Assembly (NCBI GenBank): GCA_017303635.1
Contig: JAFLCG010000002.1
Location: 282,918-346,917, forward strand
DNA: 64,000 nt
Direction: 5' to 3'
Origin: Anaerolineae bacterium
GTDB lineage: Bacteria; Chloroflexota; Anaerolineae; Aggregatilineales; Phototrophicaceae
Shown piece after piece: positions 56,193 through 64,000 of the stretch. The stretch's first letter is position 1. Each line of letters opens with the position of its first letter. The notes under the pieces were generated by a model. That model was not told the origin of the DNA. It saw only the letters and a program-made list of their open reading frames with translations, and made no database searches. Made by a program: the position numbers and the translations under genes.

Positions 56193-56948
56193 TTAGTTTG
56201 CCGGGGTCGGAGCTTCCTGGCGCGGAGGGACTTTCAGCGCGATCAACTGCTGGATCAGGTCACGGAAGGCCGGTTCCGGCAGCGCTCCCGGCTGGTTGAA
56301 TACGATGGTGCGGTTCTTGATGAGCATGATGTTCGGGATGCTCATGACCTTGAAGGCTTGCGAGATGCCAGGGTTCTCGTCCACGTTTAGCTTGGCAATC
56401 TTCACCTGACCGGCAAATTCCTTCGCCAGTTTATCCAGCGTGGGGGCGACCATGCGGCAGGGCCCGCACCACTCCGCCCAGAAGTCCACCAGCACCGGCA
56501 AGTCCGAATTGAGGACTTCCTGTTCAAAGGTGGCATCCGTCACTTTGACCGGCTTATCAATCAGTGCTTTCGGGGTCGCGTTCACAGGGGTTTCTTCCTT
56601 TGCGGCTTCCGGGGCCGCGTTAACCGGAGCCGGGGCGGTCGCCGCCATCTGCTCCACAGCGAGAGTGAGATCCGACCCCCAGGGGCGGGGTCGGCGCAGG
56701 ACTTCCCCGCCGCACCAGCCGATGAGCACCGGCTTGCTGCCTGCCTCAAAGCGGGCGGCGGCAGCCGGGTTCCGAGTAGGATCAATCGTGGCGAAAACCA
56801 GGCTGGTATTTTCCCCAGCCGCTTTCTTGAAGGCGCTGTTGAAATCTCCCCGGATTCCTTCGCCATTGCTGACCAGAATCAGGGCAGGCTTTTCGCCATT
56901 GAGGACCGAGTCCAGATTGCTATCAGTCAGGGTCATCAGTTCAGGCAT
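56193..56948 (-). CDS. Two-domain thioredoxin
   Basis: 251 aa from the ATG at 56948; an in-frame GTG upstream is rejected because GGAGGAG lies between them. Residues 1-105 form a thioredoxin-like domain with no CxxC (NGEGIR at that position). Residues about 125-225 are a full thioredoxin with WCGPC and cis-Pro loop SIPNIMLI. Resembles N-terminally duplicated thioredoxins/CnoX-like proteins; cytoplasmic. Disulfide reductase, perhaps with chaperone activity. Confidence 0.88.
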   Translation of the reverse strand: MPELMTLTDSNLDSVLNGEKPALILVSNGEGIRGDFNSAFKKAAGENTSLVFATIDPTRNPAAAARFEAGSKPVLIGWCGGEVLRRPRPWGSDLTLAVEQMAATAPAPVNAAPEAAKEETPVNATPKALIDKPVKVTDATFEQEVLNSDLPVLVDFWAEWCGPCRMVAPTLDKLAKEFAGQVKIAKLNVDENPGISQAFKVMSIPNIMLIKNRTIVFNQPGALPEPAFRDLIQQLIALKVPPRQEAPTPAN

Positions 56949-56998
56949 CAGTGCATTCTCCTCCACTTAACCACTGGACGCAGAAAGCATTGGCTTTA

Positions 56999-58279
56999 TT
57001 ACCTCGCGTCCGCTTTTTCTTCCAATTCGCGCAGGCGGTCTTCCAGGCGATCCATCACCAGTTCGACATGCTCCCGGGTCTCATACAGGTTCTGGATGTA
57101 GAGGAACGGCAGGCGCGTATTCAGCAGTCGCTCGCGGATGGCGTGGGTCCGTTCCAGATACGACCGCACTTCAGCGGCATCCAGCTTGTCCACATTCCGA
57201 TCCACTTCGGCGATCAGGCCGTACCAGCGTTTGACCTGCACGGCGATCAGGAAATCATATAACGGCCCGAGCGTTTGATAAATCGTCCAGACCACAAACA
57301 GCGGCACCGCCACCCCGATCAGCCGCTCAATCGGCCCGGCAATCCGCATCGGGAAGTTCTGCTCAAACCAATCCGGCCCTTCAGTGAGATACCGGATGGC
57401 CAGGTCATTGATAGGCAGGTTGTTATAGGCCGTTGCCGGGAATTCGTCGCTGCGTTCCAGCAGCCCTTTCTCCGCGTGAATTTGTTTTGCCACCCGCAGC
57501 AGCATCGTAATCAGGTCCGGGTGCAACTCCCGCCGGACAACCAGGTTCGCCGTCACGGCCAATACCGTCGTGTTCTGGGCCGGGAGCCGATTCACCACAT
57601 CGATCAGGCCTTCCGGCAGCGTGACGGTGGTCAGGTAAGGTGATCGGGCGCTGTAGGCCTGGGCTAAATCCAGCGTCACCAGTTCAATACCGGCTGTCGC
57701 AAACAGATCGCTCACCAGCGGAGCACTGGGCGCGGCCACAAAGAAAGCCGCATCCAGCGAACCGGATGCGAGCGCGGCTTTGGTGTCATCGGTGGAGGCG
57801 CTGAGGAAGGTGCTGTTTTCAGCCGTCACCCCGCTATCAGCCAGCAGTTCGAGCGCCAGCACCCGCGTGCCAGAACCTTCCGCCCCGATGCCGATCCGCT
57901 GCCCACGCAGATCAGCCAGCACGCGAATATCTGCATCCTGACGTTGGAACAGCCAGGCCACTTCATAAAACATACTGCCTAGTGACGTGAGGCCATCATC
58001 GCCGCTGCTGATGTCTACACCGCCCTGGACGAACCCGGCATCCGCCTCACCGCGGCGCAGTCGCTCCATCGTCTCTACGGAACCAGCCCCGGGCAGCAAA
58101 TCAAAAGTGAATCCGTCGGCGGCGAAGACCGGCTGATACGCTTGGGCGACTTGATAGTAAGCACCGCTGGTGCCGCCTGTAGAGAAAACCAGGCGGGCAT
58201 CCAGCAGCGGGTTGGCAATCCAGATAGCAATCACGACCAGGGCGATCAGCAATCCGGCAAAAATAGCATTGCGCTGCAT
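56999..58279 (-). CDS. Orphan TAXI-family solute-binding protein with C-terminal membrane anchor
   Basis: 426 aa. N-terminal TM (about 7-24), TAXI periplasmic-binding domain about 28-300 (FSTGGTSGAYYQVAQAY; ADAGFVQGGVD; GIGAEGSGTRVLALELL), then a second TM (about 310-332) and a cytoplasmic helical tail with heptads (ELVMDRLEDRLRELEEKA). No TRAP permease (DctQM) is adjacent. The second TM and coiled coil suggest signalling or coupling rather than simple solute delivery. Confidence 0.87.
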   Translation of the reverse strand: MQRNAIFAGLLIALVVIAIWIANPLLDARLVFSTGGTSGAYYQVAQAYQPVFAADGFTFDLLPGAGSVETMERLRRGEADAGFVQGGVDISSGDDGLTSLGSMFYEVAWLFQRQDADIRVLADLRGQRIGIGAEGSGTRVLALELLADSGVTAENSTFLSASTDDTKAALASGSLDAAFFVAAPSAPLVSDLFATAGIELVTLDLAQAYSARSPYLTTVTLPEGLIDVVNRLPAQNTTVLAVTANLVVRRELHPDLITMLLRVAKQIHAEKGLLERSDEFPATAYNNLPINDLAIRYLTEGPDWFEQNFPMRIAGPIERLIGVAVPLFVVWTIYQTLGPLYDFLIAVQVKRWYGLIAEVDRNVDKLDAAEVRSYLERTHAIRERLLNTRLPFLYIQNLYETREHVELVMDRLEDRLRELEEKADAR

Positions 58280-58357
58280 AGGTTTCCTCTATGGGGATGG
58301 CTCCCGAGAGAGGATAACGATAAATTACAAACTCCTCTAGTCCGAGGTTGATGCCAC

Positions 58358-59197
58358 CTAGAACCAGCGTCGGCTCCGATAGATGCTGGCCTCGCTGGCC
58401 GCCCGCATCCGCAGTTGGAAGATGATGCGGGCCATCCGCCGGAGGGACGGGCCTTGTTCCTCTCCGCCCAGGTCAATGTACTGCTGATATTCCTGGGCAG
58501 CCGCCTGGTAATCCCCTTTGTCATGATAGACATCCCCCCGTTCCAGGTAAAGGAACGCGGCGGGTGCCAGCGCGGTCAACCGATCGTAATCTGCCAGCGC
58601 CCGATCATAATCCTTGAGCGCCAGATACGTCCGGGCCCGTTCGATATAGAACCCGACTGCCGAGGGATTCAACCGGATCGCCTCGGTAAAATCCTGAATG
58701 GCTTGTTCGGGGTGATGATGGAGTTTATGGAAATCACCGCGCGCGTACCAGGCTTCAGCGAAATCCGGTTTCAAACGGATCGCTTCATTCAGGTCATCTT
58801 CAGCCGCCTTGAAGTTCTGTAAACCGACCCGTGCCAGACCGCGTCCCAGGTAGGCATCGGCAATCGGTTCGTGATTTAGAACTGTTGAAAAGGTGCGCTC
58901 GGCCAGAACATAGGATTCAGTCATCAGGTAACTCTGTCCCAGCTTGAGGGCAGCATCGGTATAGTCAGGCTTCAGGGAGCGCGCTTTGATGAAATCATCT
59001 GCCGCCTTCCAGAATTCACCTTGTTGCAGCCGCACCAGCCCACGTACAAAGAAGGCTTCCGGCCATTTGGGGCGTGCCTTCAAAGCCTTATTGATAGCGG
59101 TCAGGGCGGGGGTGGGATTACCCGCTTGGACCATCTCTTGAGCACTGGCATACAGTGCATCTGGGTCAACCACAGTAGACTTGGTCCGCTTTGGCAT
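58358..59197 (-). CDS. TPR-repeat protein
   Basis: 279 aa from the ATG at 59197 (GGAG 6 nt upstream). About six TPR units between residues 18 and 255 (ALTAINKALKARPKWPEAFF; AADDFIKARSLKPDYTDAAL; AEDDLNEAIRLKPDFAEAWY; AIQDFTEAIRLNPSAVGFYI; ALADYDRLTALAPAAFLYLE). No signal peptide; cytoplasmic scaffold. A possible cotranscript with the TAXI gene 78 bp downstream. Confidence 0.88.
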   Translation of the reverse strand: MPKRTKSTVVDPDALYASAQEMVQAGNPTPALTAINKALKARPKWPEAFFVRGLVRLQQGEFWKAADDFIKARSLKPDYTDAALKLGQSYLMTESYVLAERTFSTVLNHEPIADAYLGRGLARVGLQNFKAAEDDLNEAIRLKPDFAEAWYARGDFHKLHHHPEQAIQDFTEAIRLNPSAVGFYIERARTYLALKDYDRALADYDRLTALAPAAFLYLERGDVYHDKGDYQAAAQEYQQYIDLGGEEQGPSLRRMARIIFQLRMRAASEASIYRSRRWF

Positions 59198-59363
59198 ACA
59201 GTTCTCCGGGCATAGCAACCGACCTGCGCCCAAGTATAGCGTGCTGGGCCGCGCTCCCCACAGGTTAGACTAGTCGCCGCCAGCGTAGGTTAATCGTCGC
59301 TATCCACCCCTGCTCCGCTTCCGTTATAATCCGCTGGCTAGTTGTTGCCTGACGGAGTTGTGC

Positions 59364-60518
59364 ATGTCTTCCAACCTTGACGATACCCAACCGCGTTCAC
59401 CCTTCAAGAGTCCGCCGGGGGTGCAGCCCTTCCGCCGCATTGAAACAGACCAGCCCTTCACCTATGAAGAAGAGCCGGAAGTCGATGACGTGCCGCCGCT
59501 GGAACCCACCCCCCGTCGGAGCGCAGGCTGCCTGCCCATGGCGGTGATCGGGTTGATTGCGCTGGGTTTCGCCGGGATGATTATTCTGCTGGCGGGCTTT
59601 GCGGGCTGGACCACTGGGACGCGTACTGCCCAAACCAACGCCACTGCTACCCGTGGCGCGGTCATCAGCGAGCAGATCAGCCGCTTTCCCGCCGATGCGG
59701 CCAGCCGTAACTTTTACGCTATGGAAGTGCGCCTGGCGTTCTTAGCCACGCTCACCCCCGGCGTACCCGGTGTGGCCGAGTTTGCGGGTACTGCGACAGC
59801 GGTGTTTCAGGCCGCACAGCCGACCGCTACGCCCCAGATAACCGCTACCCTGCCAGCTACACAGACTCTTGCAGCGCAGGTAGCAGAGGGTACGCCTGCG
59901 CCTACAGGCCCGGATCTGGCAGCGCTGCTGACGCAGGCCCAGTCGGACATGGGCGTACAAAATTGGGAACCCGCCATCGAAACCCTGCAACTGATCGAAT
60001 CGACCGATCCCACCTTCCAGCGCGACCTGGTACGCGGGCAGCTCTTCACTGCGCTGACCTCGCGGGCGCTGGGGCTGCTGCGCTCACCGGATATTGGCGA
60101 TATGGCCGAAGGGGTCCGCCTGACCGACCTGGCGGCGGATTACGGCGACATCAGCGTGAGCGAGGTCAACTACGAGGCCTATATCGCGGGTCTGTACCTG
60201 AATGCCCGCAGCGCCATCGGCCTGGACTACTCCCGTGCCATCCAATCCCTGAGTGTGCTCTACAACACCGCACCGAATTACCGCGATGTCGGTCAACTGC
60301 TCTTTAGCCAGTATGTAGGCTATGGGGATGCCTGGACGGCTCAGGCACAGTGGTGCGCGGCGGTATCGCAGTATCAATCTGCCCTGACGCTTTTTAATGA
60401 TGTCGGCGTGACCAGCAAACTCAGTGCCGCTCAGGCCGCTTGCCAATCCGCTCCGCTGGGGGGCACACCCGGCGGCACCTCGCCCTTCCCTGGAATCACA
60501 CCGGTCGGCGTGGGTTGA
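59364..60518 (+). CDS. Membrane-anchored protein with TPR-like helical domain
   Basis: 384 aa from the ATG at 59364 (GACGGAG 6 nt upstream). Acidic/Pro-rich cytoplasmic N-terminus, one TM at about 54-78 (MAVIGLIALGFAGMIILLAGFAGW), a Thr/Ala/Pro-rich spacer (about 120-180), then about 180 residues of paired helices resembling TPRs (DMGVQNWEPAIETLQLI; YSRAIQSLSVLYNTAPNYRD; WCAAVSQYQSALTLFNDVG). It ends in a Gly/Pro tail. Function unknown; topology places the helices outside. Confidence 0.75.
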   Translation: MSSNLDDTQPRSPFKSPPGVQPFRRIETDQPFTYEEEPEVDDVPPLEPTPRRSAGCLPMAVIGLIALGFAGMIILLAGFAGWTTGTRTAQTNATATRGAVISEQISRFPADAASRNFYAMEVRLAFLATLTPGVPGVAEFAGTATAVFQAAQPTATPQITATLPATQTLAAQVAEGTPAPTGPDLAALLTQAQSDMGVQNWEPAIETLQLIESTDPTFQRDLVRGQLFTALTSRALGLLRSPDIGDMAEGVRLTDLAADYGDISVSEVNYEAYIAGLYLNARSAIGLDYSRAIQSLSVLYNTAPNYRDVGQLLFSQYVGYGDAWTAQAQWCAAVSQYQSALTLFNDVGVTSKLSAAQAACQSAPLGGTPGGTSPFPGITPVGVG

Positions 60519-60628
60519 TCGAGGGTTAGTCGCAAGTCAGGCCAGTAGCTTTGGGAATGGATGCAGTTCATAATCACGCTGACCTTCACTGTGACTGTGA
60601 ACTGCGACCTGTGGACTAAGGAAAATAC

Positions 60629-61441
60629 ATGCATCTCGCCAACATCTTCACGTACCCGATCAAGTCCTGCGGCAGCCTGACTCACGGTTCGATTGCGCTG
60701 GACGCCAGCGGCCCGCTTTGGGATCGCCGTTGGATGGTGGTCGATCCCGAAGGCATGTTCATCACCCAGCGCGAACTGCCTTCGATGGCGCTCATCCAGC
60801 CGACTCTCACCCGCGATGATCTGACCCTCAGCGCACCGGGAATGCCGGAGATCAGCCTGCCCCTGCACGGGGAACACGGCCCCTGGCGGCAGGTCGAAGT
60901 CTGGGGCGATCAGTGCCGGGCATGGGATCAGGGGGATGAGGTGGCCGAGTGGCTGGTCAGTTACCTGGATACCGAGGCGCGCCTCGTCCGCATCGCCGAT
61001 GATTTCACGCGCCGCGTCGATGAGCGTTATGCGCCACAGCCAGCCCAGACTGGTTTTGCTGATGGTTTCCCCCTGCTGATCGTGTCGGAAGCCTCACTGA
61101 CGGATCTCAACGCCCGCCTGATCGAACGCGGCGCAGCCCCAGTACCCATGAGCCGCTTCCGCCCCAATCTGGTGGTCACGGGCTGCGACGCCTGGGCCGA
61201 AGATACCTGGCACACCATTCGCGTGGGGGAAATCACGCTGGACGTAGTCAAGCCCTGCGCCCGCTGCAAAATCACCACTGTCGACCAGGCCAGCGGGGCG
61301 ATCCCGGATGCCAAAGAACCGCTGGCGACTTTGGCGACCTTCCGGCAGCAGAAGGGCACTAAAGTGATGTTTGCCCAGAACGCCATCCATCGTGAGCGCG
61401 GCACGCTCCATGTCGGTGACCCGGTCGAGATCCTGGCCTGA
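60629..61441 (+). CDS. MOSC-domain protein (YcbX/mARC-like)
   Basis: 270 aa. MOSC beta-barrel N-terminal domain (YPIKSCGSL; DRRWMVVD) and MOSC domain with the conserved Cys in KPCARCKITTVD, which in mARC/YcbX binds the Mo cofactor. FRPNLVV and QNAIHRERG also match. It likely reduces N-hydroxylated compounds or handles molybdenum-cofactor sulfur. AAGGAAA precedes the start. 11-bp gap to the next gene. Confidence 0.9.
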   Translation: MHLANIFTYPIKSCGSLTHGSIALDASGPLWDRRWMVVDPEGMFITQRELPSMALIQPTLTRDDLTLSAPGMPEISLPLHGEHGPWRQVEVWGDQCRAWDQGDEVAEWLVSYLDTEARLVRIADDFTRRVDERYAPQPAQTGFADGFPLLIVSEASLTDLNARLIERGAAPVPMSRFRPNLVVTGCDAWAEDTWHTIRVGEITLDVVKPCARCKITTVDQASGAIPDAKEPLATLATFRQQKGTKVMFAQNAIHRERGTLHVGDPVEILA

Positions 61442-61452
61442 ACGAGGATGTG

Positions 61453-61968
61453 ATGGACGGAATCCCCAAACGCAAAGGGGCGTTGCGGCGTTACCCGATT
61501 GACTTCATCGTGGAGCGTCAACTCGAAGAAGTGACAGCTTACCTCAACCGGCGTATGGAAACCGGCACCCTCTACCTGTGGCAACTGGTGGATACCAACT
61601 CGGATCAGGACGAATTCTCAGTAACATTGATTCAGAACGGGCGACGTACCGCACAGGCGTGGCTCCTGTTACGGCGCTGGGAAGGCACTTACACCCGCCT
61701 CCAGGGGTCAATGAATTTCATCGGGTTACGGATCCTGCAACCGTTGACCTGGGCACTTTACATCTTAGTTGTCATTGTAGTTGTGCTTGCGCTGTGGATG
61801 GCGACTACAGCCTGGGCAGATCTGCCGGTGTTGGTACCAGTCTTCACCCTGCTGATGCTTCTCACGCCATTTGTCTTGTTCATTCCGTTTTCCATCCTCA
61901 GCGAAGTTTGGGAAACACGCCGGCTCAGGCGTGAACTGAAGGCTTATCTGCTCAAGGGACTCCCGTAG
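61453..61968 (+). CDS. Small two-TM membrane protein of unknown function
   Basis: 171 aa from the ATG at 61453 (GAGG 5 nt upstream). The N-terminal 85 residues are a soluble alpha/beta domain; two TM helices follow (about 95-118 and 125-150). I recognise no family. It lies between the MOSC and glycosylase genes in the same direction, probably co-transcribed (gaps 11 bp on each side). Confidence 0.7.
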   Translation: MDGIPKRKGALRRYPIDFIVERQLEEVTAYLNRRMETGTLYLWQLVDTNSDQDEFSVTLIQNGRRTAQAWLLLRRWEGTYTRLQGSMNFIGLRILQPLTWALYILVVIVVVLALWMATTAWADLPVLVPVFTLLMLLTPFVLFIPFSILSEVWETRRLRRELKAYLLKGLP

Positions 61969-61979
61969 AAGAATCCACG

Positions 61980-62867
61980 ATGCATACCCATGACCTTGTC
62001 CTGCACCCGCGCCCGCCCTTTGACTTCCGGCATACCCTCGGTTTCCTGAAGGACTTCCGCCCGGCCATTGGCGACCAGCAGATTGAAGACGATACGCTCA
62101 CCAAAGCCTTCATCATTGACGGTCACATCGTCCTCACCCAACTGCGCTCCACGGGCAGCATCGGCTCGCCTGCCTTGAGCGCCCACCTGACCAGCGCCGC
62201 GCCGATTGACCTGGACGCAGTACAAAACCCGCTGACGAACTGGTTGAGCCTGAATGACGATCTCGAACCGTTCTACACCATCGGGCGGGATGATCCGGCC
62301 TTCGCGCCGATCATTGACAGCCTCTATGGCTATCATCAGGCCCGCTTTCCCTCGGCCTTTGAAAATGCCGTCTGGGCCATGCTCAGCCAGCGCAATCTGA
62401 TGAGCGTAGCACGGACCATGAAAGATGGGCTGACTGCCCGCTATGGTCAATCCATCACTGTGGACGGCACGACCTATTACGCCTTCCCGGAGGCGGTTGA
62501 TCTGGCGCTGCCCCCGCCGGATGAACTGAACGAGGTTGTGGGCAACCGTTGGAAATCCGAGACGGTCAGCGGGGTCGCCCGCGCTTTTGCCCAGGTTGAT
62601 GAACGCTGGCTGGCAGAAAGCCCCTATGAGGTTGCCAACCAGTGGCTCCGCGCCGTCAAAGGGATCGGTCCCTGGTCAGCCAGCTTCATTCTGCTGCGGG
62701 GCCTGGGGCGCATGGAGCGGCTGCCGGTCGCGGAGAAGTGGCTGCTCAAGGCAGCCCGTCAATGCTACGGACTGCCCACCCTGACCGAGGAAGATCTGCA
62801 AAAACTGGCGCGGCCCTATGGCGACTACGCTGGATACTGGGCGCATTACCTGCGCGTCGGCATTTGA
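61980..62867 (+). CDS. AlkA-like 3-methyladenine DNA glycosylase
   Basis: 295 aa HhH-GPD glycosylase. FENAVWAMLSQRNLMSVAR (helical core), HhH about 225-241 (AVKGIGPWSASFILLRGL), then LPVAEKWLLKAA. The catalytic Asp expected about 11 residues after the HhH is apparently E252, or displaced. It removes alkylated bases from DNA. The C-terminal YGDYAGYWAHYL matches the AlkA end. Weak Shine-Dalgarno. Confidence 0.87.
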   Translation: MHTHDLVLHPRPPFDFRHTLGFLKDFRPAIGDQQIEDDTLTKAFIIDGHIVLTQLRSTGSIGSPALSAHLTSAAPIDLDAVQNPLTNWLSLNDDLEPFYTIGRDDPAFAPIIDSLYGYHQARFPSAFENAVWAMLSQRNLMSVARTMKDGLTARYGQSITVDGTTYYAFPEAVDLALPPPDELNEVVGNRWKSETVSGVARAFAQVDERWLAESPYEVANQWLRAVKGIGPWSASFILLRGLGRMERLPVAEKWLLKAARQCYGLPTLTEEDLQKLARPYGDYAGYWAHYLRVGI

Positions 62868-62953
62868 TGAGCATCCGTGTTGGATAGCGTTTGCCCCCAC
62901 CCTAAATCCGCCTCCGGTGTCCCGGCAGAGGGACTTGAAGAAAGGCTCTTTTT

Positions 62954-62989
62954 CCCTTCTCCCGGTGGAAGAAGGGGTAGGGGATGAGG
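62954..62989. repeat. Dispersed-type repeat with CCCTTCT/AGAAGGG hairpin
   Basis: The stretch CCCTTCTCCC ... AGAAGGGGTAGGGGATGAGGG has the look of the pyrimidine/purine hairpin repeats scattered in many bacterial intergenic regions. Only one copy is seen here. It lies between two convergent genes. Confidence 0.4.
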
Positions 62990-63001
62990 GCTACCCGAAA
63001 C

Positions 63002-63799
63002 TCAGGTTGATGAGCGGGCCGCCGGGGTGTACATACACGGCCACGAATGGGTGATGGTCTGAAAACCAAGGCGTTCCAGAATAGGACGGCTCATTGCGCT
63101 GGCATCCACGTTCAGGAACGTGATACCCCGGTCACGAGCCTCCTGGGCGCGGGCAGCGACCACCGCCCGATAGAGTCCCCGCCCACGATACTCCGCCACC
63201 GTGGAGCCGCCCCATAGTCCGGCAAAGGCGCTCCCCGGCGCGAACCGCACCCAACCGCAGCAGGCCGGTTGCCCATCCACATAGGCTGCGTAGATGCTCA
63301 GTAAATCCGGAGCCGCCCGCAGTTCAGCGCTCAGGTGCTGGACATGCGCGCTCTCGTCCTCGCCCCAGACCGCACTCTCGATAGTCACCAGCGCTTCCAG
63401 ATCATCCGGGTCGGTCAACCGCCGCACGTCCACGCCACCCAGGTCATACAGCGCCGGGGGTGCCTCCGCCAGTGGCAGGACGACAATCGCTTCTTCGTCC
63501 TCGATGCTGAAACCGTGAGCCACCAGGCGCGCCTGGAGATCGCTCGGCTGGTCATGAGCATACAGCTTCCACTCAAAACGTTGCCCCAACGCCGTAAAAA
63601 AAGCGATCTCATTGCGAATAACGTCATCGGCATTGTCGGCGTTCAAGTGGGAATAGGTGATGAAGTTCACCCCATTGGCTTCATCCCGGTGCCGGATGAT
63701 ATGCGGTGTGGCTTCCCGCAGCAGAAGTGGATAGGTCAGGCGGCGGCGCTGATCTTCGTCGAATGTCGCCAGTAGTGCAGCTTTATTCCACGTAGTCAT
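63002..63799 (-). CDS. GNAT N-acetyltransferase
   Basis: 265 aa. The N-terminal 120 residues are a divergent (half-)GNAT; residues about 125-255 form the active GNAT with acetyl-CoA loop STVAEYRGRGLYRAVVAARA and ASAMSRPILERLGFQ. A double-GNAT architecture like that of the gene at 5636, but not clearly its paralogue. Substrate unknown. Confidence 0.85.
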   Translation of the reverse strand: MTTWNKAALLATFDEDQRRRLTYPLLLREATPHIIRHRDEANGVNFITYSHLNADNADDVIRNEIAFFTALGQRFEWKLYAHDQPSDLQARLVAHGFSIEDEEAIVVLPLAEAPPALYDLGGVDVRRLTDPDDLEALVTIESAVWGEDESAHVQHLSAELRAAPDLLSIYAAYVDGQPACCGWVRFAPGSAFAGLWGGSTVAEYRGRGLYRAVVAARAQEARDRGITFLNVDASAMSRPILERLGFQTITHSWPCMYTPAARSST

Positions 63800-63869
63800 A
63801 ATTGGATGTCCCCTTCGGTAGTCTGTGGCTGCTACCCTGACCTGACTCTACTACGGAACCGGAAATAAA

Positions 63870-63902
63870 AACCGCCCCGGTTCAAGCTGAACCGGGGCGG
63901 TT
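63870..63902 (-). terminator. Intrinsic terminator of the edge gene
   Basis: A 15-bp perfect stem (63870-63884 with 63888-63902) with a 3-nt loop. On the minus strand it is followed by TTTTATTTCC, so it ends the gene entering from the right edge. Confidence 0.85.
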
Positions 63903-63921
63903 GCGGATTTATGACCTGTTG

Positions 63922-64000
63922 TTACGGGGTCGTCGGTGCGGATTCGGGCGCGCTGAAGTTCGGGTTCGCCTGCGCCAGTTGGTTGAAGTCGAACAGGAAC
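63922..64000 (-). CDS. C-terminal fragment of a gene cut by the window edge
   Basis: Minus-strand reading ends FLFDFNQLAQANPNFSAPES followed by APTTP and TAA (tta at 63922-63924), with a terminator right behind it. About 26 codons are visible; the family cannot be recognised. Confidence 0.6.
   Translation of the reverse strand, partial: FLFDFNQLAQANPNFSAPESAPTTP

Overview
The window is 64 kb of bacterial chromosome of moderately high GC with densely packed genes. There is no rRNA, tRNA, CRISPR array, transposase or phage gene. The gene content points to a member of the Chloroflexota (Anaerolineae-like): many GAF-rich sensory proteins, secreted WD40/TolB-like repeat proteins, GroES/GroEL under a CIRCE element, a RecA with a lysine/arginine-rich N-terminal extension, and dispersed hairpin repeats that begin with GTAGGG. 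The assignment is inferred from gene content only.

Layout. 1-14 kb holds housekeeping and stress genes: dps, a cysteine-less FmdB-like protein, rho with a long leader, an iorAB-type molybdenum hydroxylase pair, a double GNAT, recD2, two secreted beta-propeller proteins and a MutS-like ATPase. 14-20 kb holds an FHA-receiver protein, a secreted hydrolase, a membrane/HTH regulator pair with a clear operator, and two paralogous zinc-independent dehydrogenases around a DUF2306 protein.

21-40 kb is the main accessory region. Two small response regulators are followed by six tightly packed, mostly overlapping genes for GAF-rich sensory proteins. The last is a 2380-residue hybrid histidine kinase with two receivers. 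The first five carry no kinase or other output domain. All five end in the same half-GAF tail, and five of the six share a W-x2-Y plus half-GAF module. I interpret the locus as one multi-protein sensory complex feeding a single giant kinase. This is the best candidate here for an undescribed system.

40-46.6 kb holds an M42 peptidase, groES-groEL with a perfect CIRCE, a PduO-type adenosyltransferase and recA. The recA gene is interrupted by a 345-residue LAGLIDADG intein. 46.6-51 kb holds an envelope pair (an M23 peptidase/propeller protein and a bactofilin-like membrane protein) and a PLP enzyme. 51.4-54 kb is a likely sugar or sugar-acid catabolic cassette (aldolase, TIM-barrel isomerase, degenerate metallo-beta-lactamase fold). 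54-64 kb holds DinB, a class III aminotransferase, a two-domain thioredoxin, an orphan TAXI protein, TPR proteins, a MOSC protein, an AlkA-like glycosylase and a GNAT. The C-terminal end of one more gene lies at the right edge.

Regulation that can be read directly: CIRCE at groES; a consensus-like recA promoter with a LexA-like half-operator in its spacer; three GGAACAYRTGTTCC palindromes of the GAAC-N4-GTTC (Cheo box/SOS) type elsewhere; a 12-bp inverted repeat over the promoter of the HTH pair; and several intrinsic terminators.
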